Shown: positions 8,707 to 19,776, numbered from the stretch's first letter. The stretch is 64,000 nucleotides of DNA from Okeania sp. SIO2B3 (GCF_010672525.1 NZ_JAAHGH010000020.1:1-64000); one strand, 5' to 3'. The notes: generated from the letters alone by a model not told the origin. Made by a program: numbers and translations.

Positions 8707-9408
8707 GGCTTTGTTGCATGAAAGTATATAGCTGCGACTAGACTCCCGATATGTACTTCATAATGCGCGGAAACTGCTGTAACTATTGGACAATAGTTAA
8801 ATCAAATATGAATCTGCTGAAACTGAGCGATCGCTTGACTGTGACTGTATATAAATCAAAATAACTATTGGACAATAGTTAAATCAAATATGAATCTGCT
8901 GAAACTGAGCGATCGCTTGACTGTGACTGTATATAAATCAAAATAACTATTGGACAATAGTTAAATCAAATATGAATCTGCTGAAACTGAGCGATCGCTT
9001 GACTGTGACTGTATATAAATCAAAATAACTATTGGACAATAGTTAAATCACACATTAATCTCCCTCAACTGAGCGATCGCTTGACTGTGAGCGTATATAA
9101 ATAAAAATAACTATTGGACAATAGTTAAATCACACATTAATCTCCCTCAACTGAGCGATCGCTTGACTGTGAGCGTATATAAATAAAAATAACTATTGGA
9201 CAATAGTTAAATCACACATTAATTTCCCTCAACTGAGCGATCGCTTGACTGTGAGCGTATATAAATAAAAATAACTATTGGACAATAGTTAAATCACACA
9301 TTAATTTCCCTCAACTGAGCGATATAGCTACCGCTAGGCTCCGCCAACGCTTGAGTAAGGGACTAGCAAAAAAATAGCTTACCAGATCGTCTTTTGTGCA
9401 ACAAAGCC
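8707..9408. mobile_element. Non-autonomous inverted-repeat element carrying an 82-bp satellite
   Basis: The ends GGCTTTGTTGCAtgAAAG and its inverted partner CTTTtgTGCAACAAAGCC are 18-bp terminal inverted repeats with two mismatches. They resemble the ends of IS903-like (IS5 family) insertion sequences. A perfect 16-bp direct repeat ATTATCCATTATCAAT lies exactly outside each end (8691-8706 and 9409-9424). It may be a target duplication, or part of a pre-existing tandem repeat with a shorter duplication. There is no transposase; nearly the whole interior is the 82-bp array. Confidence 0.75.
8781..9354. repeat. 82-bp tandem repeat array with palindrome and HIP1, 7 units
   Basis: Unit starts (AACTATTGG) at 8781, 8863, 8945, 9027, 9109, 9191 and 9273, an exact 82-bp period. 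Each unit has the 9-bp-arm inverted repeat TAACTATTGGACAATAGTTA and, 30 bp later, GCGATCGC. Units 1-3 and 4-7 form two sequence types, a sign of segmental spread. The last unit loses its HIP1 to a foreign short repeat (TAGCTACCGCTAGGCTCCGC). Confidence 0.95.
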
Positions 9409-9448
9409 ATTATCCATTATCAATTAATGAAAGGAGATTCGGTGGTAT

Positions 9449-9516
9449 ATGAGGTACAAATATTAATGTTTAAATCTCTGTAGTGCGGGCATTTTGCCCA
9501 CTATTACTGTACCTGA
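9449..9516. repeat. Small inverted-repeat element, family G, copy 1
   Basis: Ends ATGAGGTACA and TGTACCTGA are inverted repeats. The centre is the palindrome GTGCGGGCATTTTGCCCAC. A second copy is at 37829-37897. Confidence 0.6.
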
Positions 9517-9571
9517 CTGAGATGAAATTCTCTATAAGATATATTACTCCCTATTCCTTATTCCCTTTAGG

Positions 9572-11248
9572 TCATTTTACATGACTATAATCTTTGTCTC
9601 CTATTCGGTTTTCACCTCTTAATTTTGTCTGTTTACCAGTTAATTCTTCTAATTTTTCCCGAACTTCAGCAGAGGTAATTTGATTCAAAGGTATATCTTT
9701 TTGATTTGCCATAGCTGCTGCTACTCCAATTGCTTGTCCTTGATAAATACTCATAGTTTGAATTCTTGCTACTGCTACAGCAATTCCTATATATCCAGAT
9801 GAGCGTCCGACAACTGCTAAATTATTCACATTTTTAGCTAAAGCACTTTCAATTCCAAAGTTATATCTCGGTAGAGGTAAATAATTAATACCTAAACCTT
9901 TAACGCCACCTCGAAAATCAAATTCATAAGAAAAAGTACCAATGGAATTTTCTGCTGAAGTTCCTCCTTGAAGAATTTCTTTTCCTGTCAATGGATCGAC
10001 AACATCCATAATATTTAAACTATGTCTAATATAAACTTCTGAAGGTAAAATTACTTTGACATCTTTCCCTGACATTTTTCTCAACCAAGCTTCAAGTTCC
10101 TGCATTTCTATAATCATTTCTTGAGTTGGTTTAAAGTTATTCAGTTCTATTTCTCTCACTTTTTGACTGTTATATTTAAACAAAAATCCATTCAAAGATA
10201 ATTCCCGTTGACCCACACGACAAATATTCAGTTTATCAAATAAGAATATTGATGATAAATCTAGATTAAATGAGTGTTTTCTATGAATGTGATAAGCCCC
10301 TCCTAGAGCAATACTTCTGTTAATATAGCCGTCTTTATATGTTTTAATTATTGGCAATCTAAATTTTGCCAGGGTAAATTCAGCATTTGTTGGTGTTTGG
10401 TCTGCTTGAATTTTTGCCTTAATTTTTGTCATTTTTTGACGGTTATACAGTATTTTTGCTTCTATGTTTTTGAATTCGTAAATACTTAAACCAGTCACTG
10501 TAGGAACAATAGAAGTTGCGATAGTTTCATCCCGTAGTTTGGGATTTTGTGATGCAAATCCTACAGAGTAAGATACACCAGCTTTTCTTGCTAATTCTGC
10601 ATCTTGAGTGGTGTCTATAAATGCACCAGCTTTGACTCTAATATTTGTGTCGTTTATCTGTACAAATTTAATTTTTTGATTTTCGACATAAGGTGTAATT
10701 GAAGCATGAGAAATAACTACAATTCCTGCCTCTTCTAACATTTCTTTCATTGCTTTTATTCCTTTGTCTGGAGCAACACAAGCTTCGACAACTTTTGCTT
10801 TTTTCAAAAAGTTAAGAAAGCACTGAGAGTATGGTCGATTTTGCCAACCTGGTGTTTTATCATAGTCTAAATAAGCTAATCCACTTCGTGTTAGTAAACC
10901 ACCTAGAGGTGCATTTTCAGAATTGGAACGTATTAGTACAATTTTACCTGTATTTCCTAATGTTTTTTTTGCCCAGATAGCAGCACATATTCCTTGGAGT
11001 TCATCTCCATAAATTACGATGTCGAAGTTTTTATAAGTTTGTAGTGGAGGTTTTGGTGGTTTAGATAATGAAGGTGTAGGAGTTGCAATGGCGAGTGAAT
11101 TATTGCTGGTATTTGTTGTTGTTAATTTCTGCCAAAATGTGGAGATGAAATTATTACTAACTTGAGGTAAGTATTGAGCAGCGCTTAATGGAATTAATGA
11201 GAGAAGTGCTGTGATTAAAATTAATTTTTTTGAGGACTCAGAAGACAT
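9572..11248 (-). CDS. FAD-dependent oxidoreductase, probably exported
   Basis: A 558-residue protein. Residues 1-25 are a signal-like hydrophobic segment ending SAAQ, then a Ser/Thr/Pro-rich linker to about 72. The Rossmann FAD site starts at about 75 (FDIVIYGDELQGICAAIWAKK); its glycine pattern is altered (GDELQG in place of GxGxxG). GGLLTRSG, DTTQDAELARKAG and the C-terminal NLAVVGRSSGYIGIAVAVARIQ segment fit the FAD_oxidored (PF12831-like) family. The substrate is unknown. The C-terminal 60 residues are duplicated as a broken fragment at 3227-3404. Element G lies just downstream of its stop, and an inverted pair is upstream at 11420-11520. Confidence 0.82.
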   Translation of the reverse strand: MSSESSKKLILITALLSLIPLSAAQYLPQVSNNFISTFWQKLTTTNTSNNSLAIATPTPSLSKPPKPPLQTYKNFDIVIYGDELQGICAAIWAKKTLGNTGKIVLIRSNSENAPLGGLLTRSGLAYLDYDKTPGWQNRPYSQCFLNFLKKAKVVEACVAPDKGIKAMKEMLEEAGIVVISHASITPYVENQKIKFVQINDTNIRVKAGAFIDTTQDAELARKAGVSYSVGFASQNPKLRDETIATSIVPTVTGLSIYEFKNIEAKILYNRQKMTKIKAKIQADQTPTNAEFTLAKFRLPIIKTYKDGYINRSIALGGAYHIHRKHSFNLDLSSIFLFDKLNICRVGQRELSLNGFLFKYNSQKVREIELNNFKPTQEMIIEMQELEAWLRKMSGKDVKVILPSEVYIRHSLNIMDVVDPLTGKEILQGGTSAENSIGTFSYEFDFRGGVKGLGINYLPLPRYNFGIESALAKNVNNLAVVGRSSGYIGIAVAVARIQTMSIYQGQAIGVAAAMANQKDIPLNQITSAEVREKLEELTGKQTKLRGENRIGDKDYSHVK

Positions 11249-11419
11249 AAGGTTTTGAGTATTCAGAGAAAATAATACTTTTCAATATTGATTGACATGA
11301 AAAAAAATCAGCCAAGTGATACTTAGCTTGCTTAATTTTTTGCCTGACAAATTTTACCTGTATAACTATACCACAGCACTTTATATTGCTAATATCAAGT
11401 AACATTAATTAACCGCAAT

Positions 11420-11520
11420 GTAGGGACGTTTTGCTAACGCAAAGCTCCGCTAACGCTACGCGACATGTTTGCGGAGCATTCCGGAACGGAAAACGCATTT
11501 TTGTTATGCAACGTCCCTAC
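11420..11520. repeat. Long inverted repeat (GTAGGGACGTT family)
   Basis: GTAGGGACGTTTTGC at the left and GCAACGTCCCTAC at the right form the arms; the interior holds smaller repeats (GCTCCGCTAACG). The same arms occur, closer together, at 5483-5510 and 45566-45594. This is a dispersed cyanobacterial palindrome. No gene is seen between 11249 and 11741 apart from a short GGGAGCATCTTGCTCCC hairpin at 11629. Confidence 0.6.
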
Positions 11521-11741
11521 CAGGTTGAGTAAAGATTGTTTATTACAGTTATTTAATGAGACATCATATAAGATTAAAAATTTTCAGTGGTGGTTCATTG
11601 TAATTATTGTTGTTGCCAGACACGGTAGTGGGAGCATCTTGCTCCCTCGCTGGTAGGACCGCTAGAGCAGGATACTCGCACTAGGTATTGCTTGTTCCTA
11701 TTTAGCATTACGGGAGCAGGACTAATATCATGTCCGCACTT

Positions 11742-11968
11742 TATCGTTTGTGTAAACCCAAGGGCGAATATCTACAGGAAATTTAAGTTTTTTCTCCCTC
11801 TTTGTTGTTCCTTGTTCCCTCTTCCTTGTTCCTTGTTCCTTCTTTTTATCGTTTTTGTAAACCCAAGGGCGAATATCTACAGGAAATTTAAGTTTTTTCT
11901 CCCTCTTGCTTCTTCCCTGTTGCTTCTTCCCTGTTGCTTCTTCCCTGTTGCTTCTTCCCTGTTGCTTC
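11742..11968. repeat. Direct repeat of 59 bp with heptamer runs
   Basis: The segment TATCGTTT..GTAAACCCAAGGGCG..AAGTTTTTTCTCCCTC occurs at 11742-11800 and again at 11847-11905. Between and after the copies are short tandem runs (TTGTTCC type, then TTGCTTCTTCCCTG about four times) reaching the stop codon of the histidine kinase gene. Confidence 0.8.
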
Positions 11969-14900
11969 TTATAGAAACTTAATTAATTCCTTTCTAGCTT
12001 CTTCATAACGTTCTTCCAATAGCTGCACTAAATGCTCAATATCTGCAAAATCTTGATTTTTTGCCTTAGCTTCCAACTGTCGGCAAACCTCTACTACACC
12101 TATAGCTCCTAAAGTAGCACTACCACCTTTGAGAGTGTGAGCAGAATGTTTCAAACCTTTAGCATTCTCTTCGGCGATCGCTTGTTTAATTTCTGTAAGA
12201 CGTCGGGGTGCTTCCCGGTCTAAATATAGATGTGTCATTTTCTTGACTAAATCAGGTTTAGTTTCTGCCATAGACATAATCATTGCAGTTCGATCGAGTA
12301 TTTGAGTGTTGGAAGTAGTATCGTTAGCATTAATCTGAGTGTGTTTTGTTCCCCACTTTTCTAGTATTTGTTGCATAAGTTGAATTTTTACCGGTTTGCT
12401 AACATAGTCATCCATTCCTGCTTTCAAACATTCATCTCGATCGTCTTCCATCGCATTAGCAGTCATGGCAATAATTTTCGGGCGTGTTTCTGATGGCAAC
12501 TGCTTAATTATTTCGCGAGTAGCTTCTAAACCATCCATTTCTGGCATTTGTACATCCATAAATATAATGTCATAATTTTGTTTTTTAGAAGCTGCGACGG
12601 CATCTTTACCATTATTTACTACATCAATTTTGTAGCCCATTTTTTCTAATATTGCTACAGCAAATTCTTGATTAATTACATTATCTTCTGCCAGCAATAT
12701 TTTTAAAGGTAGATGTTCTGCTAATTTCTGGTTAATTTGCACTTGTTTTGCTGGTTGTTTGTGATATGACTGTTTAACAGTAGCAAAAATATCCACTATA
12801 GTTTTCAACAAAGTAGACTGTTTAACGGGTTTAGAAATATGGGCGGAAAAAATTTGATTTATCAAATCAACATCTTCATTATACTTCCCTAGAGAAGTTA
12901 GTAAAATTAGTGGTAATTCATTTTGAGATTTCAATTTTCGCAATTCAAAACCTAGGGTCAAACCATCCATTTCTGGCATTGCCATATCGAGAATTGCTAG
13001 ATCGAATAAGTCTCCTCTTTCTATCCATGAAATTGCTTCTTTACCATTATCTGTAGCAAAAGGTAACATTTCCCATTGTTGACATTGCCAGATTAAAATT
13101 TCCAGATTAGTTTGATTATCATCTACTAATAATACTCGCTTATTTTTAATTTCTGGAGTTTGTTTATTTAGATATCGTTTTGGTTGTGCTGGAGCTGCTT
13201 TAGTTTGGATAGTAAATGAAAATTTACTACCTTTGCCAACTTCACTTTCAACAGAAAAACTTCCTCCCATTAATTGGACTAAACGACTGCATATAGCTAA
13301 CCCTAAACCTGTACCTCCATATCTACGAGTAGTGGAAGAATCTCCTTGAGAAAAAGGTTTAAATAAACGACTAATTTGTTCTTCATTCATACCAATTCCT
13401 GTATCGCTTACAGAAATATGTAGCCTCATCTTTTTATTATTAGTATTGGTTCTATTACTATTGTTCTTTTCTTGTGAAACTCGAATATAAACTTCTCCTG
13501 ATTCTGTAAATTTAATTCCGTTGTTAACCAGATTCATTAAAATCTGATTAATTCTAGTTTCATCACCAATAATATAAGCAGGAACATTTGGGTCTACTAA
13601 GTATAATAAATCAATATTTTTTTCTTCAACTTTTATTGCCAAAACATCATAAACATTTTCAATACAGGCTCGAATATCTACAGGTCGATTTTCGATGTCT
13701 AATTTGCCAGATTCAATTTTTGAGAAATCAAGAATATCGTTAATTACAGTTAATAATGTATTTCCACTAATATCTATAGTTCTGACATATTTGTGTTGTT
13801 CGGGAGTAAGTTCTGTTGATGCTAATAGTTGTGTCATTCCTAAAACTCCATTCATAGGAGTTCTTACTTCGTGGCTCATTGTTGCTAGAAATTGAGATTT
13901 TGCTCTAGTCGCTTGCTCGGCTAATTCTTTTGCTTGTTTTAGTTCTTCTTCCCCTTCTTTACGTTGGGAAATATCACGACTAACTCCGATAATTCCGATT
14001 AGTTTTCCTTCTTCATTTAATAAAGGGCTAATCAAAGTATCAACTGCATAAAATGAGCCATCAGGATATTTTAAAACTTCTTCATATTGATTAGTTTCAG
14101 GTGAATTTAGTATTTTTGCACAGTGAAAACGACTTGTTTCAATTAAATCTGGAGAGAACAAATCTAAATCTGTTTTTCCAATAATTTCTTCTCTACTTTT
14201 ACCTAAATATTGCTCAAAAGCTTTATTACAAGCTAGATAAGTTCCATTCTCATCCATATAATATATGATATCTGGAATTGAATCAATTAACACCCGCAAT
14301 AATTTTCTTTCTTTTCTCAGTTCTTGTTGAGCCAGCCTGGTTTCTGTAATATCATTAGTTACAGTCAATATATACTTTTCACCATCAATTTCTATGACTT
14401 CTGCTGATAATAAAACTGTTTTTATTACACCATCTTTAGTTTGAATATCAAGTTTATAATTCCGAATTATTCCTTTTTTTTCTAAGAGATTCAATAAGTT
14501 ACGTTCTGAAAAATTTGGCAAAAGATTCAAATCATCTACTGTAGAATTAATTACTTCTTCTAGAGTGTAATTTGTCAACTTCAAGAAACTTTCATTGACT
14601 TCAATATATTTTTGGTCTTCAAGACGTTTAAGAGTAATTGCATGATAAGTGCTGCGAAAAGCTGTAGAGAATTTTTCTTCTGATATTCGTAGCTCTTTAG
14701 TCCTTTCTTCCACCCGCTGTTCTAGTTCTTCATTTGTATTTTTTAAAGCAGTAAATGACTCCCTGAGTTGCTCGATCATTTGATTAAAAGATTGAGCTAA
14801 AATTGCCAGTTCCTTAATCCAAAATATATTAAGATGTTGGTCTAATTTACCATTAGCAATTTCTTGAGAAATTTGGCTCAAATTTTGAATTGGTTGTGTA

Positions 14901-16051
14901 ATCGAACGAGTAGTACAATAACCGAGAACTACAGCAGCTACTAATGCTAAAATCAATAATCTAATTGTGCCCTGAGTGTTCTGATTAATCTCTTCTAAAA
15001 AGTCTGATTCTGGCTCTACTACCACAATCAGTAATTCCCAATCACCTTGCGTTTTGATGTGATTTATTTCAACAAAATGTTTTTCTTCCTCTATGGAAAT
15101 TTTTAAGCTTTGGTCTTGATTAATTGCCAAAAAATTACCAAAATTATCTAGTAAATATTGAGCTGTTTCTCTAATTAATGGATTTCTACTATTTATTGCA
15201 TGAATTCTTTCTATACCATTAACTGTTACTTTAAATGGTAATTCTTCTCCTGAAGTTGCAAATAGTTTTCCGGAATCATCAACAATAAAAACTTCCCCTT
15301 TACCAGATTTATTAACCTCTAGATCGCGCAGAAAGCTACTTAATGAAACTAAACTTAAATCTGTTGCTAGTATACCTTGAATCTTTTCTGTTTTTGTGTA
15401 GATAGGAACCATTAAGCTAGTAACTAATATCGGTCGTCTAATATCCGCATAAATGGGAGACCAAATAGGTTCACCAATTCTACCCGATTGTTTTTTACTA
15501 ACATTTTGAATAACTGATTGATACCAAGGACGAGTACGAGGATCGTACTCTTTGCTCTCAATAAAATCTCCCTTTTTGCCTTCTTTATTTAACTGATAAA
15601 ATGTTAATCTTGGGATTTTTGGTTTGTCTAAAATCCAGAGAATTCCTGTACCATCTTCTTTTTTTTCAACCCCAATAAATTCTCCTTGTTCATTTGCATA
15701 GTAAATAAAAGGAACTGACTCGTATAGTTGTACTTGTTCCCATAAATAGCGTTGAAATTTGGGAAAATCTTCTAAATTTAGTTCGCCAGTTTTTACTGCA
15801 GAACTATGAATTTTCATAAATAAATATGGAATCTTTGTGTAAGTTTTTGTCCGTTCTTCTACCCGACTGCTAATTTCTTTTTGGAGCTGATTAACAATTT
15901 CATTAACTGCTGCTTGGCTATTAACTAATGACAACCATCCTAATATGCTAATAAAAGCGCATATTTGTAATGCTACTGGTAAAGTAAGAACCAAACGTAA
16001 TGGCAGTTGTTTTTTAATTATGGGATGAAATAGTTTCTTAAATTTTGCCAT
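11969..16051 (-). CDS. Hybrid sensor histidine kinase (Cache-HAMP-PAS-PAS-HisKA-HATPase-REC-REC-Hpt)
   Basis: A 1360-residue membrane sensor. A first membrane helix lies at about 20-42, an extracytoplasmic Cache-like sensor at 45-355, a second helix at 362-380 and a HAMP region to about 435. Two PAS domains follow (about 460-575 and 585-700). The phospho-acceptor is H727 in MSHEVRTPMNG; the ATP lid shows N840 and DTGIG (883-887). Two receiver domains have phospho-accepting D1022 (ILDMAMPEMDG) and D1166 (IFMDVQMPEMDG), and a C-terminal Hpt domain has H1305 (HSAHTLKGGS). All phosphorelay residues are intact, so a full His-Asp-His relay is possible inside one chain. No output regulator is adjacent; the ligand is unknown. 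Confidence 0.93.
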   Translation of the reverse strand: MAKFKKLFHPIIKKQLPLRLVLTLPVALQICAFISILGWLSLVNSQAAVNEIVNQLQKEISSRVEERTKTYTKIPYLFMKIHSSAVKTGELNLEDFPKFQRYLWEQVQLYESVPFIYYANEQGEFIGVEKKEDGTGILWILDKPKIPRLTFYQLNKEGKKGDFIESKEYDPRTRPWYQSVIQNVSKKQSGRIGEPIWSPIYADIRRPILVTSLMVPIYTKTEKIQGILATDLSLVSLSSFLRDLEVNKSGKGEVFIVDDSGKLFATSGEELPFKVTVNGIERIHAINSRNPLIRETAQYLLDNFGNFLAINQDQSLKISIEEEKHFVEINHIKTQGDWELLIVVVEPESDFLEEINQNTQGTIRLLILALVAAVVLGYCTTRSITQPIQNLSQISQEIANGKLDQHLNIFWIKELAILAQSFNQMIEQLRESFTALKNTNEELEQRVEERTKELRISEEKFSTAFRSTYHAITLKRLEDQKYIEVNESFLKLTNYTLEEVINSTVDDLNLLPNFSERNLLNLLEKKGIIRNYKLDIQTKDGVIKTVLLSAEVIEIDGEKYILTVTNDITETRLAQQELRKERKLLRVLIDSIPDIIYYMDENGTYLACNKAFEQYLGKSREEIIGKTDLDLFSPDLIETSRFHCAKILNSPETNQYEEVLKYPDGSFYAVDTLISPLLNEEGKLIGIIGVSRDISQRKEGEEELKQAKELAEQATRAKSQFLATMSHEVRTPMNGVLGMTQLLASTELTPEQHKYVRTIDISGNTLLTVINDILDFSKIESGKLDIENRPVDIRACIENVYDVLAIKVEEKNIDLLYLVDPNVPAYIIGDETRINQILMNLVNNGIKFTESGEVYIRVSQEKNNSNRTNTNNKKMRLHISVSDTGIGMNEEQISRLFKPFSQGDSSTTRRYGGTGLGLAICSRLVQLMGGSFSVESEVGKGSKFSFTIQTKAAPAQPKRYLNKQTPEIKNKRVLLVDDNQTNLEILIWQCQQWEMLPFATDNGKEAISWIERGDLFDLAILDMAMPEMDGLTLGFELRKLKSQNELPLILLTSLGKYNEDVDLINQIFSAHISKPVKQSTLLKTIVDIFATVKQSYHKQPAKQVQINQKLAEHLPLKILLAEDNVINQEFAVAILEKMGYKIDVVNNGKDAVAASKKQNYDIIFMDVQMPEMDGLEATREIIKQLPSETRPKIIAMTANAMEDDRDECLKAGMDDYVSKPVKIQLMQQILEKWGTKHTQINANDTTSNTQILDRTAMIMSMAETKPDLVKKMTHLYLDREAPRRLTEIKQAIAEENAKGLKHSAHTLKGGSATLGAIGVVEVCRQLEAKAKNQDFADIEHLVQLLEERYEEARKELIKFL

Positions 16052-17554
16052 GATATTATACTAAATCCGGTTAAACAGTTATAAAATGGTTAAGTATCTA
16101 GGAGTCAGGAGTCAGTCCTCAGGAGTCAGAATGAATAGATTTAATACCATTTTTGATGTTGTAAATTATATTTTTCGTCAAATAGACTTTCAGATAAAAT
16201 ATGCGCGATGGTGCTGATTATTCGTAACATTCTTTTTTCATGTATGGTATTATACCAAATTAATAAATGTTTGCTACAAATAATATTATGTTCAGTAGAA
16301 AAGTTATAATCAGGCTCTTCATTAATGGATAATTGATAATGGATAGTTACCTCTGGTTAAAACCGTTACGGAATTGAATATAAGGAAATATTATTTCTTC
16401 TATTGATCGATTGGATATGGTTAGGAAACCAATCCATCCCACCCTACGGGAATCTCCGAAGATCGACCGCTTTTTTCCCCTGGAAAGAGGAGGGTTTTAA
16501 CCTAAATTATTTAATTAATAATTATTAATTATTAATTATTCGGTAGTTGACCTTGAGCAATTATATAAGTATTGCAAAGGTTAAAGCAAAACTACAAACA
16601 AAAAATTTATTGTCAAATACCAAAAGACGTAGTGCTATATAGAACCAATTTGATATCTATATAATTATGCTAGTCAAGTCTTTTCGCGCATCAATTTTGA
16701 AGAAAAATCATCTGAAGGAGTGTTGAATTTTTTGTATTATTTCTCCCCACATCTTCCCTCTTTCTTCTTCCCCTCCTGGGAGGGGTTAGGGGTGGGTTGT
16801 CTCCTGTCTCCTGTCTCCTGTCTCAAAGCTAAAAAAATTTAATATTTATGAAGATACGCTTAGGGGTTCTATATATGAAATTTGCTGCATAGGTATGTTT
16901 GTCAAATAATCAACAAATATTTTTTAATCTAAACATTACTGTTAAATTTAAGTAAGTGGTTATAAATAAGTATAAAAATTTAAGACGTATACTTCAGGCA
17001 AAGTGAAATATTTTTTAATCAAAATTCCATGTTTTTTTCCTCTTTTAAGCATTTTTTATTTACAGCAATTTTGGAGTTTATGACTCAAAAATGCTGTAAT
17101 TTTTGTAATTTTACCGAAAAATTATGGTCTAAAGCCTCCCTTTTTAAAGGGATAAAAAAAGAGACTATTAGTTATGTTCAGCCTCCTTATTCCAGAGGTA
17201 CTGATAACTAAAATGAACAACTTACTTAGCAAGTCAAAAGTGTGCCAGTTAATGGGATATTTACACACGAAAAATTAAATTTTCTATCGACACAAAAACA
17301 ACAGAATGATTACTACCCATTGCTGACGTTTGACTTTTGACTTGTAACTATTTTTAACTAGCTATTAGCTTTTAGCATTTTTAGGGCTGGAAAGTGCCAG
17401 CTTTGAGGTCAAAAAGGTTCAAAAAGTTAGCATAAAAGGCTCACTAAGACAGAAAAATTAACAGACTATTTTTCCGACTACCTCCTCTATAACTCCCATT
17501 CCTCCTGACTCCTGACTCCTACCCTTACCAAAAGAGTTATTCAGCAAACCCTAT
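16052..17554. other. Long non-coding gap rich in small repeats
   Basis: No gene recognised. It holds short tandem runs (AGGAGTCAG at 16100-16130; GTCTCCT at 16798-16823), a family F element around 16217-16300 (TTACAAA.., CATTCTTTTTTCATG.ATGGTATTA, ACCAAATTAATAAATGTTTGC), family A copy 2, a CCTCCTGGGAGGGG hairpin near 16772, a family A fragment at about 17107-17215, and a family B end at 17516-17553 touching the pnp stop codon. Confidence 0.6.
16320..16545 (+). repeat. Dispersed element family A, copy 2
   Basis: Runs from ATTAATGGATAATTGATAATGG through ACCGTTACGGAATTGAATAT, a variable middle with GGGAATCTCCGAAGATCG, GACCGCTTTTTTCCCC, to AATTATTAATTATTCGG. It is nearly the reverse complement of copy 1 at 8509. 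Confidence 0.85.
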
Positions 17555-19708
17555 TCAAGAACTCATTGCATTAGCACGAGCAGCAGCAGCTTCATCTGGA
17601 TGAATATTCAAACGAGTTAAATTCACCCGACCTTTAGCATCAATTTCTCGTACCTTAACAATTACTTCATCTCCAACTGCTAACTCATCTTCAACTTTAC
17701 CAACACGATAATCTGCAATTTGAGAGATATGAACCATTCCTTCCTTTCCTGGAAACACTTCCACAAAAGCACCAATAGGAATAATTCGAGTCACACGACC
17801 AACATAAACATCCCCAGCATTCAGTTTCTTGGTCATACCTTGGATAATATTGCAAGCTTGTTTAGCCTTTTCGCCATCAGTTGCTGCAATAGTCACGGTG
17901 CCATCATCATCAATATCAATTTTGACACCCGTTTCCTCAGTAATACCCTTAATAGTTTTACCACCAGGTCCAATCACTAAACCAATCATGTCTGGACTAA
18001 TCTTAAATGTTAATAGTCGCGGTGCATAAGGTGACATATCTGGACGAGCTTGATCGATAGTACCAAGCATCTTCTCCAAAATATGTATCCGTGCAGGTTT
18101 AGCTTGATGAATTGCATCAGAAATTACTGTTAGAGGCAAACCTGTAATTTTCATATCCATCTGCAAAGCTGTGATACCACTATCAGTACCAGCAACTTTG
18201 AAGTCCATATCACCCAAGAAATCTTCTATACCTTGAATATCTGTGAGGATACGAACTTCATCATCTTCTTTAATTAAACCCATAGCTGCTCCACTCACAG
18301 GTTTCGTAATCGGAACACCAGCATCCATTAAACCCAAAGTCGAAGCACAAACGGAACCCATAGAAGTCGAACCATTTGAAGAAAGCACCTCTGAAACCAC
18401 TCGAATAACATAGGGAAAAATATCCGCTGTTGGTATAACTGGGTTCAACGCACGTTCAGCTAAAGCACCGTGACCTATTTCACGACGACCAGGCGATCGT
18501 AATGGTTTGGTTTCTCCTACAGAAAAAGGAGGGAAATTATAATGGTGCAGATAACGTTTTTCGTCTTGTGGATGTAAGTCGTCTGCCAATTCTTGAGCAT
18601 CACCAGGTGTTCCCAGAGTTACAGCAGACATTACTTGAGTCAAACCTCGATTAAATAGAGAACTACCGTGGACTCGTGGTGGCAAAACTCCTACCCGACA
18701 AGAAACAGGACGTACCTCATCCAATTTACGACCGTCAACCCTGATACCTTCATCAATAATTTGTTTACGCATCAGTTTTTTGGTAACGCCCTTAAAAACG
18801 TTCCCTAATGCCATACTATCTGATTCAATGAATACCTTTACTGGTTCCTCTTCAGGTAATTCAGCGATCGCTTCTGCAATAGACTCTTTAATTGCATCGA
18901 GTTTTTCATCACGCTGATTTTTATCCAGGTCGTATTCAGATAATATCTGTTTGATAGAATCTGTTGCCTTGTCTTTGATATAGTCTTCTAAAGTAGGGTC
19001 TACTTCAGGAGCTTCCGACTCAACAAGTTCTATACCCATTTCCGCAATAATTTCTCGTTGAGCTTGAATAAGGTCACAAACTGCTTCATAACCAAAATCA
19101 ATTGCCTCAATAATATCTTGTTCCGGTAACTGATTTGCCCCTGCTTCTACCATAATCACCCCTTGAGGAGAACCAGCAACAACCAAATCTAAATCACCAT
19201 TTTTGACTTCACGGTAAGTTGGATTGATAATAAAATCGTCTCCTACCAAACCTACCCGCACTGCTGCCATTGGGCCATAAAATGGTAATTGAGCTAGTAA
19301 TACTGCCACAGAAGCACCCGTCACAGCTAGCACATCTGGTGGCACTTCTTCATCCATGGACAAAGTTGTGGCCACAATTTGAATATCATTTCGTAACCAA
19401 CTAGGAAATAAAGGGCGTAGCGGCCTATCAATCAAACGACCAGTAAGTGTTACTTTTTCTGGTGGGCGACCTTCCCTACGCAAAAAACCACCAGGAATTT
19501 TACCACCAGCGTAGAGTCTTTCTTCGTAGTCCACTAAAAGAGGCAGGAAATCTATTCCTTCTCTACCTGGGGCAGTGGTGGCCGTCACTAACACCGCTGT
19601 ATCTCCTGACTCTATCATCACGGCACCACCAGCTTGAGGCGCAAATAAACCAACTTTTAGTCTAATATCCCGTCCATCAAAGGATATGGATTTGTCTATC
19701 TCTTCCAT
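17555..19708 (-). CDS. pnp: Polyribonucleotide nucleotidyltransferase (PNPase)
   Basis: A 717-residue PNPase from the ATG at 19708 ([20 protein letters not shown]), the usual cyanobacterial start; the frame is open 17 codons further but that extension is not conserved-looking. Two RNase PH-like domains (about 1-220 and 310-540) flank the helical linker; the second has the catalytic-region pattern [22 protein letters not shown] domain ([24 protein letters not shown], about 560-620) and an S1 domain ([20 protein letters not shown], about 625-695) follow. It degrades RNA 3' to 5' with phosphate. No rpsO partner is adjacent. An inverted-repeat element end abuts its stop codon. Confidence 0.97.
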   Translation of the reverse strand: MEEIDKSISFDGRDIRLKVGLFAPQAGGAVMIESGDTAVLVTATTAPGREGIDFLPLLVDYEERLYAGGKIPGGFLRREGRPPEKVTLTGRLIDRPLRPLFPSWLRNDIQIVATTLSMDEEVPPDVLAVTGASVAVLLAQLPFYGPMAAVRVGLVGDDFIINPTYREVKNGDLDLVVAGSPQGVIMVEAGANQLPEQDIIEAIDFGYEAVCDLIQAQREIIAEMGIELVESEAPEVDPTLEDYIKDKATDSIKQILSEYDLDKNQRDEKLDAIKESIAEAIAELPEEEPVKVFIESDSMALGNVFKGVTKKLMRKQIIDEGIRVDGRKLDEVRPVSCRVGVLPPRVHGSSLFNRGLTQVMSAVTLGTPGDAQELADDLHPQDEKRYLHHYNFPPFSVGETKPLRSPGRREIGHGALAERALNPVIPTADIFPYVIRVVSEVLSSNGSTSMGSVCASTLGLMDAGVPITKPVSGAAMGLIKEDDEVRILTDIQGIEDFLGDMDFKVAGTDSGITALQMDMKITGLPLTVISDAIHQAKPARIHILEKMLGTIDQARPDMSPYAPRLLTFKISPDMIGLVIGPGGKTIKGITEETGVKIDIDDDGTVTIAATDGEKAKQACNIIQGMTKKLNAGDVYVGRVTRIIPIGAFVEVFPGKEGMVHISQIADYRVGKVEDELAVGDEVIVKVREIDAKGRVNLTRLNIHPDEAAAARANAMSS

Positions 19709-19776
19709 CCAGTTTTTTTTCCTTCTATATTCTTTCGCTTCTTTAGGAAATCGTAGCATTCTTAATGGGGCAATTT

